A stretch of 64,000 nucleotides of DNA from Burkholderiaceae bacterium (GCA_016710525.1 JADJVQ010000001.1:62001-126000); one strand, 5' to 3'. Positions 7,982 to 17,420 are shown, counted from the stretch's first letter. Numbers and translations are program-made. Notes: generated by a model not told the origin, from the sequence alone.

Positions 7982-9706
7982 TCAGGCGAGCGCGTCGGCG
8001 GGGCCGACAGATTCGAGCAGGTGGACCACCAGCGCATCGAGCGTCATCGGGCGCTGGAACAGATACCCCTGACCCGCCTCGCATCCGAGTTCGCGCAGCA
8101 GTTCGAGTTGCGCCTGCGTCTCCACGCCTTCGGCGACCACGCCCAGCTTCAGCTGGCGCGCCAGCCCCAGAATGGCGCAGACAATGGCGGTGTCGGCGGG
8201 GTCGGAGGGCACATTGGCGACGAACCCGCTGTCGATCTTCAGCCGCTGCACCGGCAGCCGGCGCAACGAGCGAAGCGACGAGAACCCGCTGCCGAAATCG
8301 TCGACCGCCAGCTGCACGCCACTGGCGCGCAGACGCGCCAGTGTCTCTTCGATATCGTCCCAGTCGGCCAGCAGGCTGCTCTCGGTGACCTCGAGCTCGA
8401 GGATGTGGCCGGTGAGCTGGTATCGCGCGAGCGTGTCGTCGACCAGGTCCGCGAAACCCGGGTCGCACAACTGGCGCATCGAAATGTTCACCGCCACCGG
8501 CATCGGACGGCCAAGCCGCTCGCCCATCGCATGCGCATCGCGGCAGGCCCGGTCCAGCACCCATTGTCCGAGTGCGTGGATCGAACCGGTCTCTTCGGCC
8601 AGCCGGATGAATTCGATCGGCGAGACCGATCCGAGCTCTTCGTCATGCCAGCGCAGCAGGGCTTCGACGCGCAGCACGCGGCCATCGCGCAGGTCGACCT
8701 GGGGCTGGTAGGCCAGGCGCAGCGAGTCTGCCTCGATCGCCGCGCGCAGGCGCTGCGTCATGCCGGCCCGGCGCGAGGCACGCACCGTCATCTGGTCTTC
8801 GAAGATCCGGTAGATGCCCTTGCCCGCGGCCTTGGCTTCGTACATCGCGACATCGGCACGGCGCAGCAGTTCACCCTGATCCATCTCGCCGGCGCTGGCC
8901 AGCGCCACGCCGATGCTCGCGCCGATGAACATCTCGTGGTCGGCGATCCGCACGGGCATGGACAAGGCGGCCAGCAGCTTGGCGGCCACCGCGCTGGCTT
9001 CGACCATGCCGTCGGCCAGCGGCAGGATCAGCGCGAATTCGTCGCCGCCCAGACGGCAGACCACATCGGTCTTGCGCAGCGATCCCGCCAGGCGGCGCGC
9101 CACTTCGCGCAGCAGCGCATCGCCGGTCGCGTGTCCCAGCGAGTCGTTGACCTGCTTGAAGTCGTCGAGATCGACGAACATCACCGCGAGCGGCTGGGTA
9201 TTGGGATGGCCGCCCAGGGTGCGCTCGACCGACTGGTTGAAGTAGTGGCGGTTATGCAGTCCCGTGACCGGATCGAAGTGGGCCAGCTGAGCCAGCCGCT
9301 GCTGCGCCTCCGACTTTTCGGTGAGCTCGCGCGCCAGCGAATGGTCGCGCTGCTCGATCTGGACCAGCAGCTGGTTGAACGCGGCGGCCAGTTGCCGCAC
9401 TTCGCGCGCATGCGATTCATCGGCGCGGATGGCGAAGTCCCGCCGCGCGGCCACTGCGGTCACCACGTCGGTCAGCCGCGACAGCGGGCGCAGCACCAGT
9501 GGAATGACGAAGGCCAGGGCCAGCACCAGCAGGCCCATGCTGCCGGCGACCAGAGCGACGCTGTTCGGATCGGGATCGAATTGGCCGGTTTCGCCTGCCA
9601 GCACCAGCAGCAGTGCCGCGACGGTGCCGGCGCAGATCACCACCAGGCTCAGGACCTGGAAGGTCAGGGAGCGTTGCAGGAAAAAACGGGCGAGCGGGAG
9701 GCGCAT
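7982..9706 (-). CDS. Membrane GGDEF-EAL protein (c-di-GMP diguanylate cyclase/phosphodiesterase)
   Basis: 574 residues from the chosen ATG. A first membrane segment (about residues 12-37) and a second (about 53-72) flank a very short periplasmic loop, followed by a HAMP-like linker. The GGDEF domain has RLGGDEFALI and the DFKQVNDSLGH metal/GTP region. The EAL domain has VEALLRW, NIS, VTESSL, DDFGSGFSSL and AEGVE. Both signature motifs look intact, so both making and degrading cyclic di-GMP are possible, although one domain is often only regulatory. A GTG at 9775 would add 23 basic residues. The ATG at 9706 was preferred because the hydrophobic segment follows directly, but neither has a clear ribosome site. 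Confidence 0.9.
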   Translation of the reverse strand: MRLPLARFFLQRSLTFQVLSLVVICAGTVAALLLVLAGETGQFDPDPNSVALVAGSMGLLVLALAFVIPLVLRPLSRLTDVVTAVAARRDFAIRADESHAREVRQLAAAFNQLLVQIEQRDHSLARELTEKSEAQQRLAQLAHFDPVTGLHNRHYFNQSVERTLGGHPNTQPLAVMFVDLDDFKQVNDSLGHATGDALLREVARRLAGSLRKTDVVCRLGGDEFALILPLADGMVEASAVAAKLLAALSMPVRIADHEMFIGASIGVALASAGEMDQGELLRRADVAMYEAKAAGKGIYRIFEDQMTVRASRRAGMTQRLRAAIEADSLRLAYQPQVDLRDGRVLRVEALLRWHDEELGSVSPIEFIRLAEETGSIHALGQWVLDRACRDAHAMGERLGRPMPVAVNISMRQLCDPGFADLVDDTLARYQLTGHILELEVTESSLLADWDDIEETLARLRASGVQLAVDDFGSGFSSLRSLRRLPVQRLKIDSGFVANVPSDPADTAIVCAILGLARQLKLGVVAEGVETQAQLELLRELGCEAGQGYLFQRPMTLDALVVHLLESVGPADALA

Positions 9707-9860
9707 GCGGCGGGAAGATTCGGAACTGCGAACAGTGTGACCCAGCGCCCGCGCGCCTGCACGGCGCAATGTCACACTTGGTGAGCGGATCGGCCGCTGG
9801 CACCACCCCCGCGGCCGTTCATCGGCCCTGACCGGTTGTCAGCCGACGTGCGCGACGCCT

Positions 9861-10832
9861 TCAGGCGGGCGGATGTCGCGTGCCGACCACGACCGGATAG
9901 TCCGGCCGGCCGGTGCGCATCCAGGTGACGATGTTCAGGGCCGCCTTGCGGCGCAGTTCGACCTCGGACTCGGCCGAATAGAAAGCGGCGTGCGGACTCA
10001 GCAGGACACGCCGGTCGGCCAGCAGACGGTGGTCGCGGGTGATCGGTTCGTCGGGCAGCACGTCGAGGCCGACGCCGGCGAGGCGGTCTTGGGCCAGCAC
10101 CTCGAGAAGACCCGGGATGTCGACGATCGCGCCGCGCGCGGTGTTGACCAGGTAGCTGCCGGGCTTCATGCGCTGCAGCAGGGACGCGCCGACCAGTCCG
10201 CGGGTCTCGTCGTTGAGCAGGCAGTGGATCGAGACCGCATCGGCCTGCGAGAACAATTCGTCCAGCGAGCGCACCCGCCTGACGTAGGCCGGGAAGTCGC
10301 CGTCGATGATGTGCGGGTCGTAGGCGATGACCTGGCCGAAGGTGTTGCGGGCGATGTGCGCGAAGCGCTTGCCGATCCGGCCCAGCCCCATCACGCCCAC
10401 GGTCAGGTTGGTGGCGCGCGGGATGCGTCCGGCCGTGCTGTAGTGCCATTGGCCCTGGCGGATGTCCTGGTCGTAGCGGGCGATGTTTCGCAGCAGCGAG
10501 AGCATCATCGCCAGCGCGTGCGTCGAGACCTCGCCCACGCCGTAGTCGGGCGAATTGGCCACCCAGACGCCATGGCGCTGGGCGGCGGCGGTGTCGATGG
10601 TGTCGTAGCCGGCACCGATACGCGAACACAGTCCGATGCCCGGGCGGGCCGCAAACACTTCGTCGGACACCGGCGCGTATTGGATCAGCAGCGCGCTGCA
10701 GCCTTCGGAGGCTTCGACCACTTCGCGCTGGCTGCGGCATTGGGCCTCGATCAGCGTGATGCCGGCCTCGCGGAAGAGGTCGCGCTCCAGGGAGATGTCG
10801 AGGAGGTCGTGGTCGGTGAAAAGTACTTTCAT
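9861..10832 (-). CDS. D-isomer-specific 2-hydroxyacid dehydrogenase (CtBP-like)
   Basis: 323 residues. The NAD-binding motif GLGRIG is at 149-154, and the catalytic triad is Arg233 (NTARG), Glu262 (LPDEP) and His281 (SPHAAF). Family members reduce 2-keto acids or oxidise D-2-hydroxyacids. The SPHAAFYS ending of the active site is typical of the C-terminal-binding-protein-like branch, distinct from true SerA, and there is no ACT domain. It is divergent from an SDR plus Ldh2-family pair across 81 bp, so the three oxidoreductases may handle one hydroxyacid. The substrate is unknown. Confidence 0.88.
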   Translation of the reverse strand: MKVLFTDHDLLDISLERDLFREAGITLIEAQCRSQREVVEASEGCSALLIQYAPVSDEVFAARPGIGLCSRIGAGYDTIDTAAAQRHGVWVANSPDYGVGEVSTHALAMMLSLLRNIARYDQDIRQGQWHYSTAGRIPRATNLTVGVMGLGRIGKRFAHIARNTFGQVIAYDPHIIDGDFPAYVRRVRSLDELFSQADAVSIHCLLNDETRGLVGASLLQRMKPGSYLVNTARGAIVDIPGLLEVLAQDRLAGVGLDVLPDEPITRDHRLLADRRVLLSPHAAFYSAESEVELRRKAALNIVTWMRTGRPDYPVVVGTRHPPA

Positions 10833-10913
10833 GCGAAACTCCTGCGCGAACCGGCAATGGAAGAGAACGCGACACTACCATCGCGCACGCAACGGCACCG
10901 AGGAGTCACTTTC

Positions 10914-11672
10914 ATGAATCAAATCGATCTGTCCGGCCGCTCGGCGGTGGTGACAGGAGGCGCGGCAGGCATCGGGCTGGCGATCTGCCAGCGCTTCGCC
11001 CGCAGCGGCGCCCGGGTCACGATCTGGGATCGCGACGGCGCGGCAGCACAGGCGGCAGCCGCGGCATTGCCGGCGGTGGCCCAGGGCGCGCACCACGGCG
11101 TGGCGCTCGACGTCACCGACGAACCGGCGGTCACCCAGGCCGGCGCCGAGGTGACGGCGCGCACCGGCCGCTTCGACATCCTGGTGTGCAGTGCCGGCAT
11201 CACCGGCCCGAACACCACCACCTGGGAATACGATCCGCAGGCCTGGCGCCAGGTGATGGACGTCAATGTCAACGGCGTGTTCTACAGCAACCGCGCGGCC
11301 GTGCGCGAGATGCTGCGCAACGACTATGGCCGGGTCATCAACATCGCCTCGATCGCGGGCAAGGACGGCAATCCCAATGCGTCGGCCTACAGCACCTCGA
11401 AGGCGGCGGTGATCGGGCTGACCAAGAGCCTGGGCAAGGAAACCGCCAAGACCGGGGTGCGCGTCAATTGCGTGACGCCGGCCGCGGTGCGCACGGCCAT
11501 TTTCGAGCAGATGACGCAGCAGCACATCGACTTCATGCTGTCCAAGATTCCCATGGCCCGCTTCGGTCTGGTCGAGGAGATCGCCGCCATGGTCTGCTGG
11601 CTGGCCTCCGAAGAGTGTTCGTTCTCGACCGGCGCGGTGTTCGACCTGTCCGGCGGACGCGCGGTCTACTAG
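10914..11672 (+). CDS. SDR family NAD(P)-dependent oxidoreductase
   Basis: 252-residue classical short-chain dehydrogenase with TGGAAGIG at 14-21, CSAG at 92-95, Ser146, Tyr159 and Lys163, and a C-terminal STGAVFDLSGG. It resembles 3-oxoacyl reductase/sugar dehydrogenase-type SDRs. A GAGGAG ribosome site precedes the ATG. It overlaps, or lies 8 bp before, an Ldh2-family dehydrogenase and is divergent from a D-hydroxyacid dehydrogenase, suggesting an alcohol or hydroxyacid oxidation unit. The specific substrate is not identifiable. Confidence 0.87.
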   Translation: MNQIDLSGRSAVVTGGAAGIGLAICQRFARSGARVTIWDRDGAAAQAAAAALPAVAQGAHHGVALDVTDEPAVTQAGAEVTARTGRFDILVCSAGITGPNTTTWEYDPQAWRQVMDVNVNGVFYSNRAAVREMLRNDYGRVINIASIAGKDGNPNASAYSTSKAAVIGLTKSLGKETAKTGVRVNCVTPAAVRTAIFEQMTQQHIDFMLSKIPMARFGLVEEIAAMVCWLASEECSFSTGAVFDLSGGRAVY

Positions 11673-11680
11673 TGGCTGCG

Positions 11681-12760
11681 ATGAGTTCCGCGAGCACTGC
11701 CGTTGCGCCATCGCGTTTCGCCGCGGTGTCTCTGGTCGAATTTGCCACCGCCCTGCTGTCGCGTTCCGGCCTGCCGCAGGAACCCGCCCGGGCGGTGGCC
11801 GAAGTGCTGGTCGAAGGCGATCTGCTCGGACACGATACCCATGGACTGGCGCTGCTGGCCGGTTACCTGGGTGAGCTCGAGCGCGGCACGATGCTGGCGC
11901 AGGGCGAACCCCGCGTGCTGGCCGAACGCACGGTGGCCGCCACTTGGGATGGCGATCGCCTGGCCGGCCCCTGGCTGGTGCGCCGCGCCATCGAGTGGGC
12001 CCGGCCACGCGCCCAGATGCACGGCAGCGCCACGGTGGTGATCCGGCGCTCCCATCACATCGCCTGCCTGGCGGCCTACCTGGAACCCGTGGCGCGGGCC
12101 GGCCTGCTGATGATGCTGACCTGCTCGGACCCCGCCACCGCCAGTGTCGCGCCGTTCGGCGGCACTCAGGCCGTTTTCACGCCCAATCCCCTGGCGGTCG
12201 GCATTCCGACCTCCGGCGATCCGGTGATGATCGACATCTCGGCGTCGATCACCACCAACGGCATGACCAACCGCCTGAAGAACGCCGGCCAGCTCGGGGC
12301 CCATCCGTGGTGGCTCGATGCGCAGGGGCAGCCCACCCGCGATCCGGCGGCGTTCTTCACGCAGCCGCCCGGCACCCTGCTGCCCCTGGGCGGCCTGGAC
12401 GCCGGGCATAAAGGGTACGGGCTGGCGATGCTGATCGAGGCGATGACCGGTGGCCTGGCTGGCCACGGCCGCGCCGACCGGGTGGAAGGCTGGGGCGCCA
12501 CGGTGTGCCTGCAGCTGTGGGATCCGGCGGCCTTTGCCGGGACGGCTGCCTTCACCGGGCAGACCGACTGGATCGTCGACGCCTGCCATCGGTCGGCGCC
12601 GCGCGATCCGGCGGTGCCGGTTCGGGTGCCTGGCGAACGGGGGCTGGCCCGAAAGCGCGAGCAGCTCGATCTCGGGCTCGCCCTTCACGGCTCGATCCTG
12701 CCGGCGCTTGCGCCCTGGGCCGAGCGTCTGGCGGTGGCCTTGCCGGCGCCGGCCGGCTGA
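11681..12760 (+). CDS. Malate/L-lactate/ureidoglycolate dehydrogenase family (Ldh2) oxidoreductase
   Basis: 359 residues of the Ldh_2/YlbC/MDH-II fold, an NAD(P)-dependent family unrelated to classical lactate dehydrogenase. Characteristic stretches are GHDTHGL near 50, RRSHHIACL near 125 (the family His), PFGG and NPLAVGIPT near 160-180, DISASITTNG, and GHKGYGLAMLIE near 245. Members oxidise L-lactate, malate, sulfolactate, ureidoglycolate or 2,3-diketogulonate. An in-frame GTG at 11672 would overlap the SDR stop. The ATG at 11681 gives the same conserved protein. It is co-transcribed with the preceding SDR. Confidence 0.85.
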   Translation: MSSASTAVAPSRFAAVSLVEFATALLSRSGLPQEPARAVAEVLVEGDLLGHDTHGLALLAGYLGELERGTMLAQGEPRVLAERTVAATWDGDRLAGPWLVRRAIEWARPRAQMHGSATVVIRRSHHIACLAAYLEPVARAGLLMMLTCSDPATASVAPFGGTQAVFTPNPLAVGIPTSGDPVMIDISASITTNGMTNRLKNAGQLGAHPWWLDAQGQPTRDPAAFFTQPPGTLLPLGGLDAGHKGYGLAMLIEAMTGGLAGHGRADRVEGWGATVCLQLWDPAAFAGTAAFTGQTDWIVDACHRSAPRDPAVPVRVPGERGLARKREQLDLGLALHGSILPALAPWAERLAVALPAPAG

Positions 12761-12785
12761 GCGATCCGCGCCCCGGCATCGGCGT

Positions 12786-12820
12786 CTGTCGGGCGCCGCT
12801 CGGGTGCCTGTCGGGCGCCG
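12786..12820 (+). repeat. 13-bp direct repeat between convergent genes
   Basis: CTGTCGGGCGCCG occurs at 12786-12798 and again at 12808-12820, a 22-bp period, in the short gap between the convergent Ldh2 and CNP1-like genes. No function is evident. Confidence 0.6.
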
Positions 12821-12848
12821 GCCCGGATCGGACGCCGGTCCGGGCGGC

Positions 12849-13391
12849 TCAGGGCTCGATGCGGGGTTCGGCTCGCAGCAGCGCAATCAGCCGATCGGGC
12901 CGGGTTGCAGCTGCCGCGCCGCCCGAGCAAAGGCGGCTGTACAGCTCGAGGTGCTGGCGATTGACGGCGTCGCCGCCGTTGATCGGACGCCAGGTGCTGT
13001 CGGCCAGCAGGGCCCAGCTGCCATCGGCCCGGCCGATGGCCAGCAGGCGACGGTCGCCGCGGTCGCAGCGCAGCGCCTCGTACGACACATTGCGCGCGCC
13101 ACTGCGGCTGGTGACGACCAGCGCATACCGCACCAGCCGCTCCTGGTCGATCGCCAGGGTGGCGCCGTCGATCGCGAAGCGGTTGGTGGTGGTCGGGCTG
13201 ACGTAGAACTCGATCATGGTCTGGCTCGAGGGCACGGGCAGCGCGGCCGGCAGCATCGGTTCGACAGGGGGTTTTTCTTCGCCGAGCAGGCCGAACAGCG
13301 ACTGCGCACCAGCCGGCGGAGCCGCGAGCGCCAGGGCCAGCAGGGCGCCCGACAGCCATGTCCGGGCCGTGCAAAGGCGTGACAGCATCAT
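12849..13391 (-). CDS. CNP1-like family secreted protein
   Basis: 180 residues with a clear signal peptide (arginines, then a hydrophobic stretch LSGALLALALAAPPAGAQ, probable cleavage near residue 30). The mature part is a small beta-rich domain with a conserved ARNVSYEALRCDRGDRR segment and a later cysteine (LYSRLCSGG), typical of the betaproteobacterial CNP1-like family of unknown function. Its ATG overlaps the end of rppH by 4 bp, so the two are one transcription unit. Export to the periplasm is inferred from the leader, and no biochemical role is known. Confidence 0.8.
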   Translation of the reverse strand: MMLSRLCTARTWLSGALLALALAAPPAGAQSLFGLLGEEKPPVEPMLPAALPVPSSQTMIEFYVSPTTTNRFAIDGATLAIDQERLVRYALVVTSRSGARNVSYEALRCDRGDRRLLAIGRADGSWALLADSTWRPINGGDAVNRQHLELYSRLCSGGAAAATRPDRLIALLRAEPRIEP

Positions 13392-14005
13392 GGGCTCTCC
13401 CCGGCGCTTGCCGGTGGCAGCGCCGGACCCTCGACCGGGGGAGCACCCGCCGTCTCGTCCGCCGCCGTGCTGCTCGCGCCCGTGCGGCCGCGGCTGCGCG
13501 GGCGCTGGCGCAGAAACCGGATCGGTTCCTGCGGTTCGAACAGAAAACGCGCGAGTTCGTCCAGCGCCTGGCGATAGACATCCCTCTTGAACTCGATCAC
13601 AGACTCCAGTGGTATCCAATACTCGTTCCAACGCCAGGCATCGAACTCCGGATGGTCGGTGGCCCGCAGGTGCACGTCGGTGTCGCGCCCCACGAGCCGC
13701 AAAAGAAACCAGATCTGCTTCTGACCGCGGTAGTGGCCGCGCCACTCTCGGCGCACCCACTGGGTCGGCACTTCATAGCGCAGCCACTCGCGAGTCCGGC
13801 CGATGATCCGGACATGTTCCGGATGCAGGCCGACCTCTTCGTGCAACTCGCGGAACATCGCCTGTTCGGGCGATTCGCCGCGCTTGATCCCGCCCTGCGG
13901 GAACTGCCATGAGTGCTCTCGAACCCGCTTACCCCAGAAGACCTCGTTCTTTTGGTTGACCAGGATGATCCCTACGTTGGGGCGGTAGCCATCTCGGTCC
14001 AGCAT
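13388..14005 (-). CDS. rppH: RNA pyrophosphohydrolase
   Basis: 205-residue Nudix hydrolase. The Nudix box runs from GGIKRGESPEQA through REL to HEEVGL at about residues 38-60, and the N-terminal MLDRDGYRPNVGIILVN is the RppH/NudH signature. The enzyme removes pyrophosphate from 5'-triphosphate mRNA and so starts RNase E-dependent decay. A Pro/Ala/Ser tail of about 45 residues follows the catalytic core, as in many betaproteobacterial versions. It is divergent from proS, an order conserved in Burkholderiales. Confidence 0.95.
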   Translation of the reverse strand: MLDRDGYRPNVGIILVNQKNEVFWGKRVREHSWQFPQGGIKRGESPEQAMFRELHEEVGLHPEHVRIIGRTREWLRYEVPTQWVRREWRGHYRGQKQIWFLLRLVGRDTDVHLRATDHPEFDAWRWNEYWIPLESVIEFKRDVYRQALDELARFLFEPQEPIRFLRQRPRSRGRTGASSTAADETAGAPPVEGPALPPASAGESP

Positions 14006-14057
14006 GGGCCAACCCCTCGATCCCTTAGAATGAAACGATTATATAGACGGTCACGAT

Positions 14058-15824
14058 ATGAAAGCCTCGCAGTTTCACGTCTCAACGCTCAAGGAAGCGC
14101 CCGCCGATGCCGAGATCGTCAGCCATCAGCTGATGACCCGGGCCGGCATGATCCGCAAGCTGGCGGGCGGCATCTACAACTACATGCCGATGGGCCTGCG
14201 CGTCATCCGGCGCATCGAAGGCATCATCCGCGAAGAAATGAATCGCGCCGGCGCGGTCGAACTGCTGATGCCGGTGGTGCAGCCGGCCGAACTCTGGATG
14301 GAGTCCGGGCGCTGGGAGCAGTACGGTCCCGAATTGCTGCGGGTCAAGGACCGGCATCAGCGCGACTTCATCATCCAGCCCACCTCCGAAGAAGTGATCA
14401 CCGACATCGCCCGGCACGAGATCCGCAGCTACCGGCAGATGCCCAAGAATTTCTATCACATCCAGACCAAGTTCCGCGACGAGCGGCGGCCGCGTTTCGG
14501 CATCATGCGCGGACGCGAATTCACCATGAAGGACGCCTATTCCTTCGACCGCAGCAAGGAGGCCGCGCTCGCCAGCTACCAGGTGATGTTCGATGCCTAC
14601 GTGCGCATCTTCGACCGCATGGGCCTGACCTACCGGGCGGTGGCGGCCGACACCGGCGCCATCGGCGGTTCGGCGAGCCATGAGTTCCAGGTCATCGCCG
14701 ACACCGGCGAAGACGCCATCGCCTGGTGCCCGGAGTCCGGTTACGCGGCCAACGTCGAACTGGCCGAGGCCCTGCCGCTGCTCGCCGCGCGCGCGCCCGC
14801 CAGCCAGCCGCTGGTCAACACGCCCACGCCCGGTGCGGCGCGCTGTGAAGACGTCGCCGCGCTGCTGGGCCTGCCGCTCACCGACACGGTCAAGTCGCTG
14901 GTGCTGGCGGTCGACCCGCCGGAGGGCGCCCGACCCGGCGCGGTCGCGCAGGTCTGGCTGCTGCTGGTGCGCGGCGATCACGATCTCAACGAGATCAAGG
15001 CCGGCAAGATCCCCGGACTCAAGGGATTCCGGTTCGCGACCGAAGCCGAGATCGTTCAGGCCTTCGGCTGCCCGCCCGGTTATCTGGGTCCGATCAGCAC
15101 CGTGCTGCCCGTCAGGGTGGTCGCCGATCGGACCGTGGCGCTGATGAGCGATTTCGTCTGCGGAGCCAACGTGCCCGGCCACCACTTCACCGGCGTGAAC
15201 TGGGAGCGCGACGTGCTGCCGGCACTGACCGCCCACGGGGTCGAGCTGATGGTCGAAGACTTGCGCAATGTGCGCGAAGGAGATCCCTCGCCCGATGGCA
15301 AGGGGGTGCTGGCCATTCAGCGGGGCATCGAGGTCGGCCACGTTTTCTACCTGGGCACCAAGTATTCGTCGGCCATGAACGCCACCTTCATCGACGACGA
15401 CGGCAAGAGCAAGGTCATCGAGATGGGCTGTTACGGCATCGGCGTCACGCGCCTGCTGGGCGCCGCCATCGAACAGAACCACGACGCCCGCGGAATCATC
15501 TGGCCGCGCCGGATCGCGCCGTTCGAGGTCGTTGTTGTGCCGTTGGGCTATGGGAAGTCGCAAGCCGTGCGCGAAGTGGCCGATGATCTGTATCGCCAGC
15601 TGACCGAGGCCGGCGTCGACGTCATTCTCGACGACCGCGACGAGCGCCCGGGCGTGATGTTCGCCGACTGGGAGCTGATCGGGGTTCCTCTGCGCGTCAC
15701 CATCGGGGATCGCAGCCTGAAGGAAGGCAAGGTGGAACTGGTGCGTCGTCAGGGCCTGCAGATGCAGGCGGTGGCGCTCGCCGAGGTGATGGCCGTGCTG
15801 CAAGCCAGCCTGGCCGAGATCTGA
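14058..15824 (+). CDS. proS: Prolyl-tRNA synthetase, bacterial type with editing domain
   Basis: 588 residues, slightly longer than E. coli ProS (572). Class II motifs are visible: RRPRFGIMRGREFTMKDAYS (motif 2 region, about 150-172) and GCYGIGVTRLLGAAIEQNHD (motif 3, about 458-477). Between them (about 225-405) lies the INS domain that hydrolyses mischarged Ala-tRNA(Pro). The C-terminal anticodon-binding domain contains LDDRDERPGVMFADWEL. It charges tRNA(Pro) in the cytoplasm. It is divergent from rppH over a 52-bp spacer containing an AT-rich TTATATAGAC stretch that may hold the promoter. Confidence 0.97.
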   Translation: MKASQFHVSTLKEAPADAEIVSHQLMTRAGMIRKLAGGIYNYMPMGLRVIRRIEGIIREEMNRAGAVELLMPVVQPAELWMESGRWEQYGPELLRVKDRHQRDFIIQPTSEEVITDIARHEIRSYRQMPKNFYHIQTKFRDERRPRFGIMRGREFTMKDAYSFDRSKEAALASYQVMFDAYVRIFDRMGLTYRAVAADTGAIGGSASHEFQVIADTGEDAIAWCPESGYAANVELAEALPLLAARAPASQPLVNTPTPGAARCEDVAALLGLPLTDTVKSLVLAVDPPEGARPGAVAQVWLLLVRGDHDLNEIKAGKIPGLKGFRFATEAEIVQAFGCPPGYLGPISTVLPVRVVADRTVALMSDFVCGANVPGHHFTGVNWERDVLPALTAHGVELMVEDLRNVREGDPSPDGKGVLAIQRGIEVGHVFYLGTKYSSAMNATFIDDDGKSKVIEMGCYGIGVTRLLGAAIEQNHDARGIIWPRRIAPFEVVVVPLGYGKSQAVREVADDLYRQLTEAGVDVILDDRDERPGVMFADWELIGVPLRVTIGDRSLKEGKVELVRRQGLQMQAVALAEVMAVLQASLAEI

Positions 15825-15840
15825 TCCAGAAGGCTTCGAC

Positions 15841-16722
15841 ATGTTCGACGGATTCGACGAAGGGCGCCTGACGCTCGATCACTCGGAGGTCTACTACCGC
15901 AAGGGCGGCAGCGGGCCGCCGGTGCTGCTGTTGCATGGGTTCCCCCAGACCCATGCCGCCTGGCACCGGGTGGCTCCCCTGCTGGCCGGCCAATACACGG
16001 TGGTCGTGCCCGACCTGCGCGGTTATGGCCGCAGTCCGGGCCCGGCGCCCGACGCCGCGCATGACCATTACGCCAAGCGCGCGATGGCCCAGGACGTGCT
16101 CGCGCTGATGCGTTCGCTGGGCTTTCCGCGTTTCTTCGTGGCCGGCCACGACCGCGGGGCCCGCGTGGGCTATCGGCTGGCGCTCGATGTGCCCGAGAGC
16201 GTCGCCGCGCTGGCGCCGATCGACATCGTGCCGACGATCGAGATGTGGGACCGCATGGGCATGGCGGGCGCATTGCGCAGTTATCACTGGGCCTTTCTGG
16301 CCCAGCCGGCGCCGATGCCCGAAACCCTGATCGGGGCCGATCCCCGCTTCTACCTGCATCACCTGCTGCGCCGCTGGGCGGGCGACTTCAGCGCCATCGA
16401 AGGCCCGGCCCTGGCCGACTACGAGCGCAGCTTCGCGCAGCCGGCCACGGTCGTGGCCTGCTGTGAAGACTATCGCGCCGGGGCTACGGTCGACGTCGCC
16501 CACGACCGGGCCGACCGCGACGCGGGCCGCAAGCTGGCATGCCCGGTGCTGGCGATGTGGGCCATCCGCTATCTCTCGAGCCAGTCGCCTCTGGCGACCT
16601 GGCAGCGCTGGGCCGACGACGTTCGCGAAGTCGCGCTCGACTGCGGTCATTTCGTTGCCGAAGAGCAGCCGCAGGCCTGCGCGCAGGCGCTGGCAGAGTT
16701 CTTCGGGGCCGGGTTGGCGTGA
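15841..16722 (+). CDS. Haloacetate (fluoroacetate) dehalogenase, alpha/beta hydrolase
   Basis: 293 residues. All residues that define fluoroacetate dehalogenases can be placed: nucleophile Asp104 with Arg105 and Arg108 (GHDRGAR), Asp128, the halide pocket His149-Trp150 and Tyr211, and the base His270 (CGHF). The lid contains RSYHWAFLAQPAPMPE. The enzyme hydrolyses haloacetates to glycolate. It begins 16 bp after proS, with which it may be co-transcribed, and its stop overlaps the next GTG start. The presence of the halide-pocket triad makes this much more likely than an epoxide hydrolase or a generic esterase. Confidence 0.88.
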   Translation: MFDGFDEGRLTLDHSEVYYRKGGSGPPVLLLHGFPQTHAAWHRVAPLLAGQYTVVVPDLRGYGRSPGPAPDAAHDHYAKRAMAQDVLALMRSLGFPRFFVAGHDRGARVGYRLALDVPESVAALAPIDIVPTIEMWDRMGMAGALRSYHWAFLAQPAPMPETLIGADPRFYLHHLLRRWAGDFSAIEGPALADYERSFAQPATVVACCEDYRAGATVDVAHDRADRDAGRKLACPVLAMWAIRYLSSQSPLATWQRWADDVREVALDCGHFVAEEQPQACAQALAEFFGAGLA

Positions 16723-17420
16723 ACAGCAGCGGGTCGGCGCAGCCGGTGCGCGGCGGGGTGCTGCGGCGTCTGGCGCGCGCGTCCGCCCGCGCCGCCACCG
16801 CCTGCCTGCTGGGAGCCGGCCTGCTCTGGGGTCAGGCCGTCCAGGCGGGTGCCCAGCAATACCTGCCGATGAGCGCCGCGGTGCGCGGCGCCTTGTCGGC
16901 CGCGGTGGCCGCAGACCGCTCGGCCCCCGAGCCGCAGTTCACCACCATCCAGGAGAAGGTCGACTGGCTGGCGTCGATGTCCGACCGTCTGCCGCGCCGC
17001 TGGAAGCCGGATTACCAGACCCGCATCGAGTTCCTGAAAACCGTGCGCTACGAAGCGGCACGGGCCGGTCTCGATCCTCAGCTGGTGCTGGGGCTCATCG
17101 AGGTCGAGAGCTACTTCCGCCGGTATGCGGTGTCGTATGCGGGCGCCCGCGGGTACATGCAGGTGATGCCGTTCTGGGCCGATGCGATCGGCGATGGCGA
17201 TGCCTCGAAGCTCTTCGACATGCGCACCAACCTGCGCTACGGCTGCAACATCCTGCGCCACTACATCGATCTCGAGCGCGGCGACCTCTATCTGGCGCTG
17301 GGCCGCTACAACGGCAGCCGCGGCCGGCCCGAATACCCCAATGCCGTCATGCGCGCGATGCAGAAATGGGCATTCAAGCTGGGCGCGCCACCTTCTGCGA
17401 CGGCACGACCGCCATCGTGA
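16719..17420 (+). CDS. Lytic transglycosylase (SLT domain), periplasmic
   Basis: 233 residues from a GTG overlapping the upstream stop. A long basic leader is followed by a hydrophobic stretch and a likely cleavage site near residue 45. The SLT domain (about 105-225) has the catalytic Glu in GLIEVESYF, then YAGARGYMQVMPFW and NLRYGCNILRHYID and ALGRYNGS, as in family 1 transglycosylases. It would cleave peptidoglycan to 1,6-anhydromuropeptides, the substrates of the AmpD pathway whose gene also lies in this window. Its last 47 bp overlap the 3' end of the convergent thioesterase gene. Confidence 0.9.
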   Translation: MNSSGSAQPVRGGVLRRLARASARAATACLLGAGLLWGQAVQAGAQQYLPMSAAVRGALSAAVAADRSAPEPQFTTIQEKVDWLASMSDRLPRRWKPDYQTRIEFLKTVRYEAARAGLDPQLVLGLIEVESYFRRYAVSYAGARGYMQVMPFWADAIGDGDASKLFDMRTNLRYGCNILRHYIDLERGDLYLALGRYNGSRGRPEYPNAVMRAMQKWAFKLGAPPSATARPPS

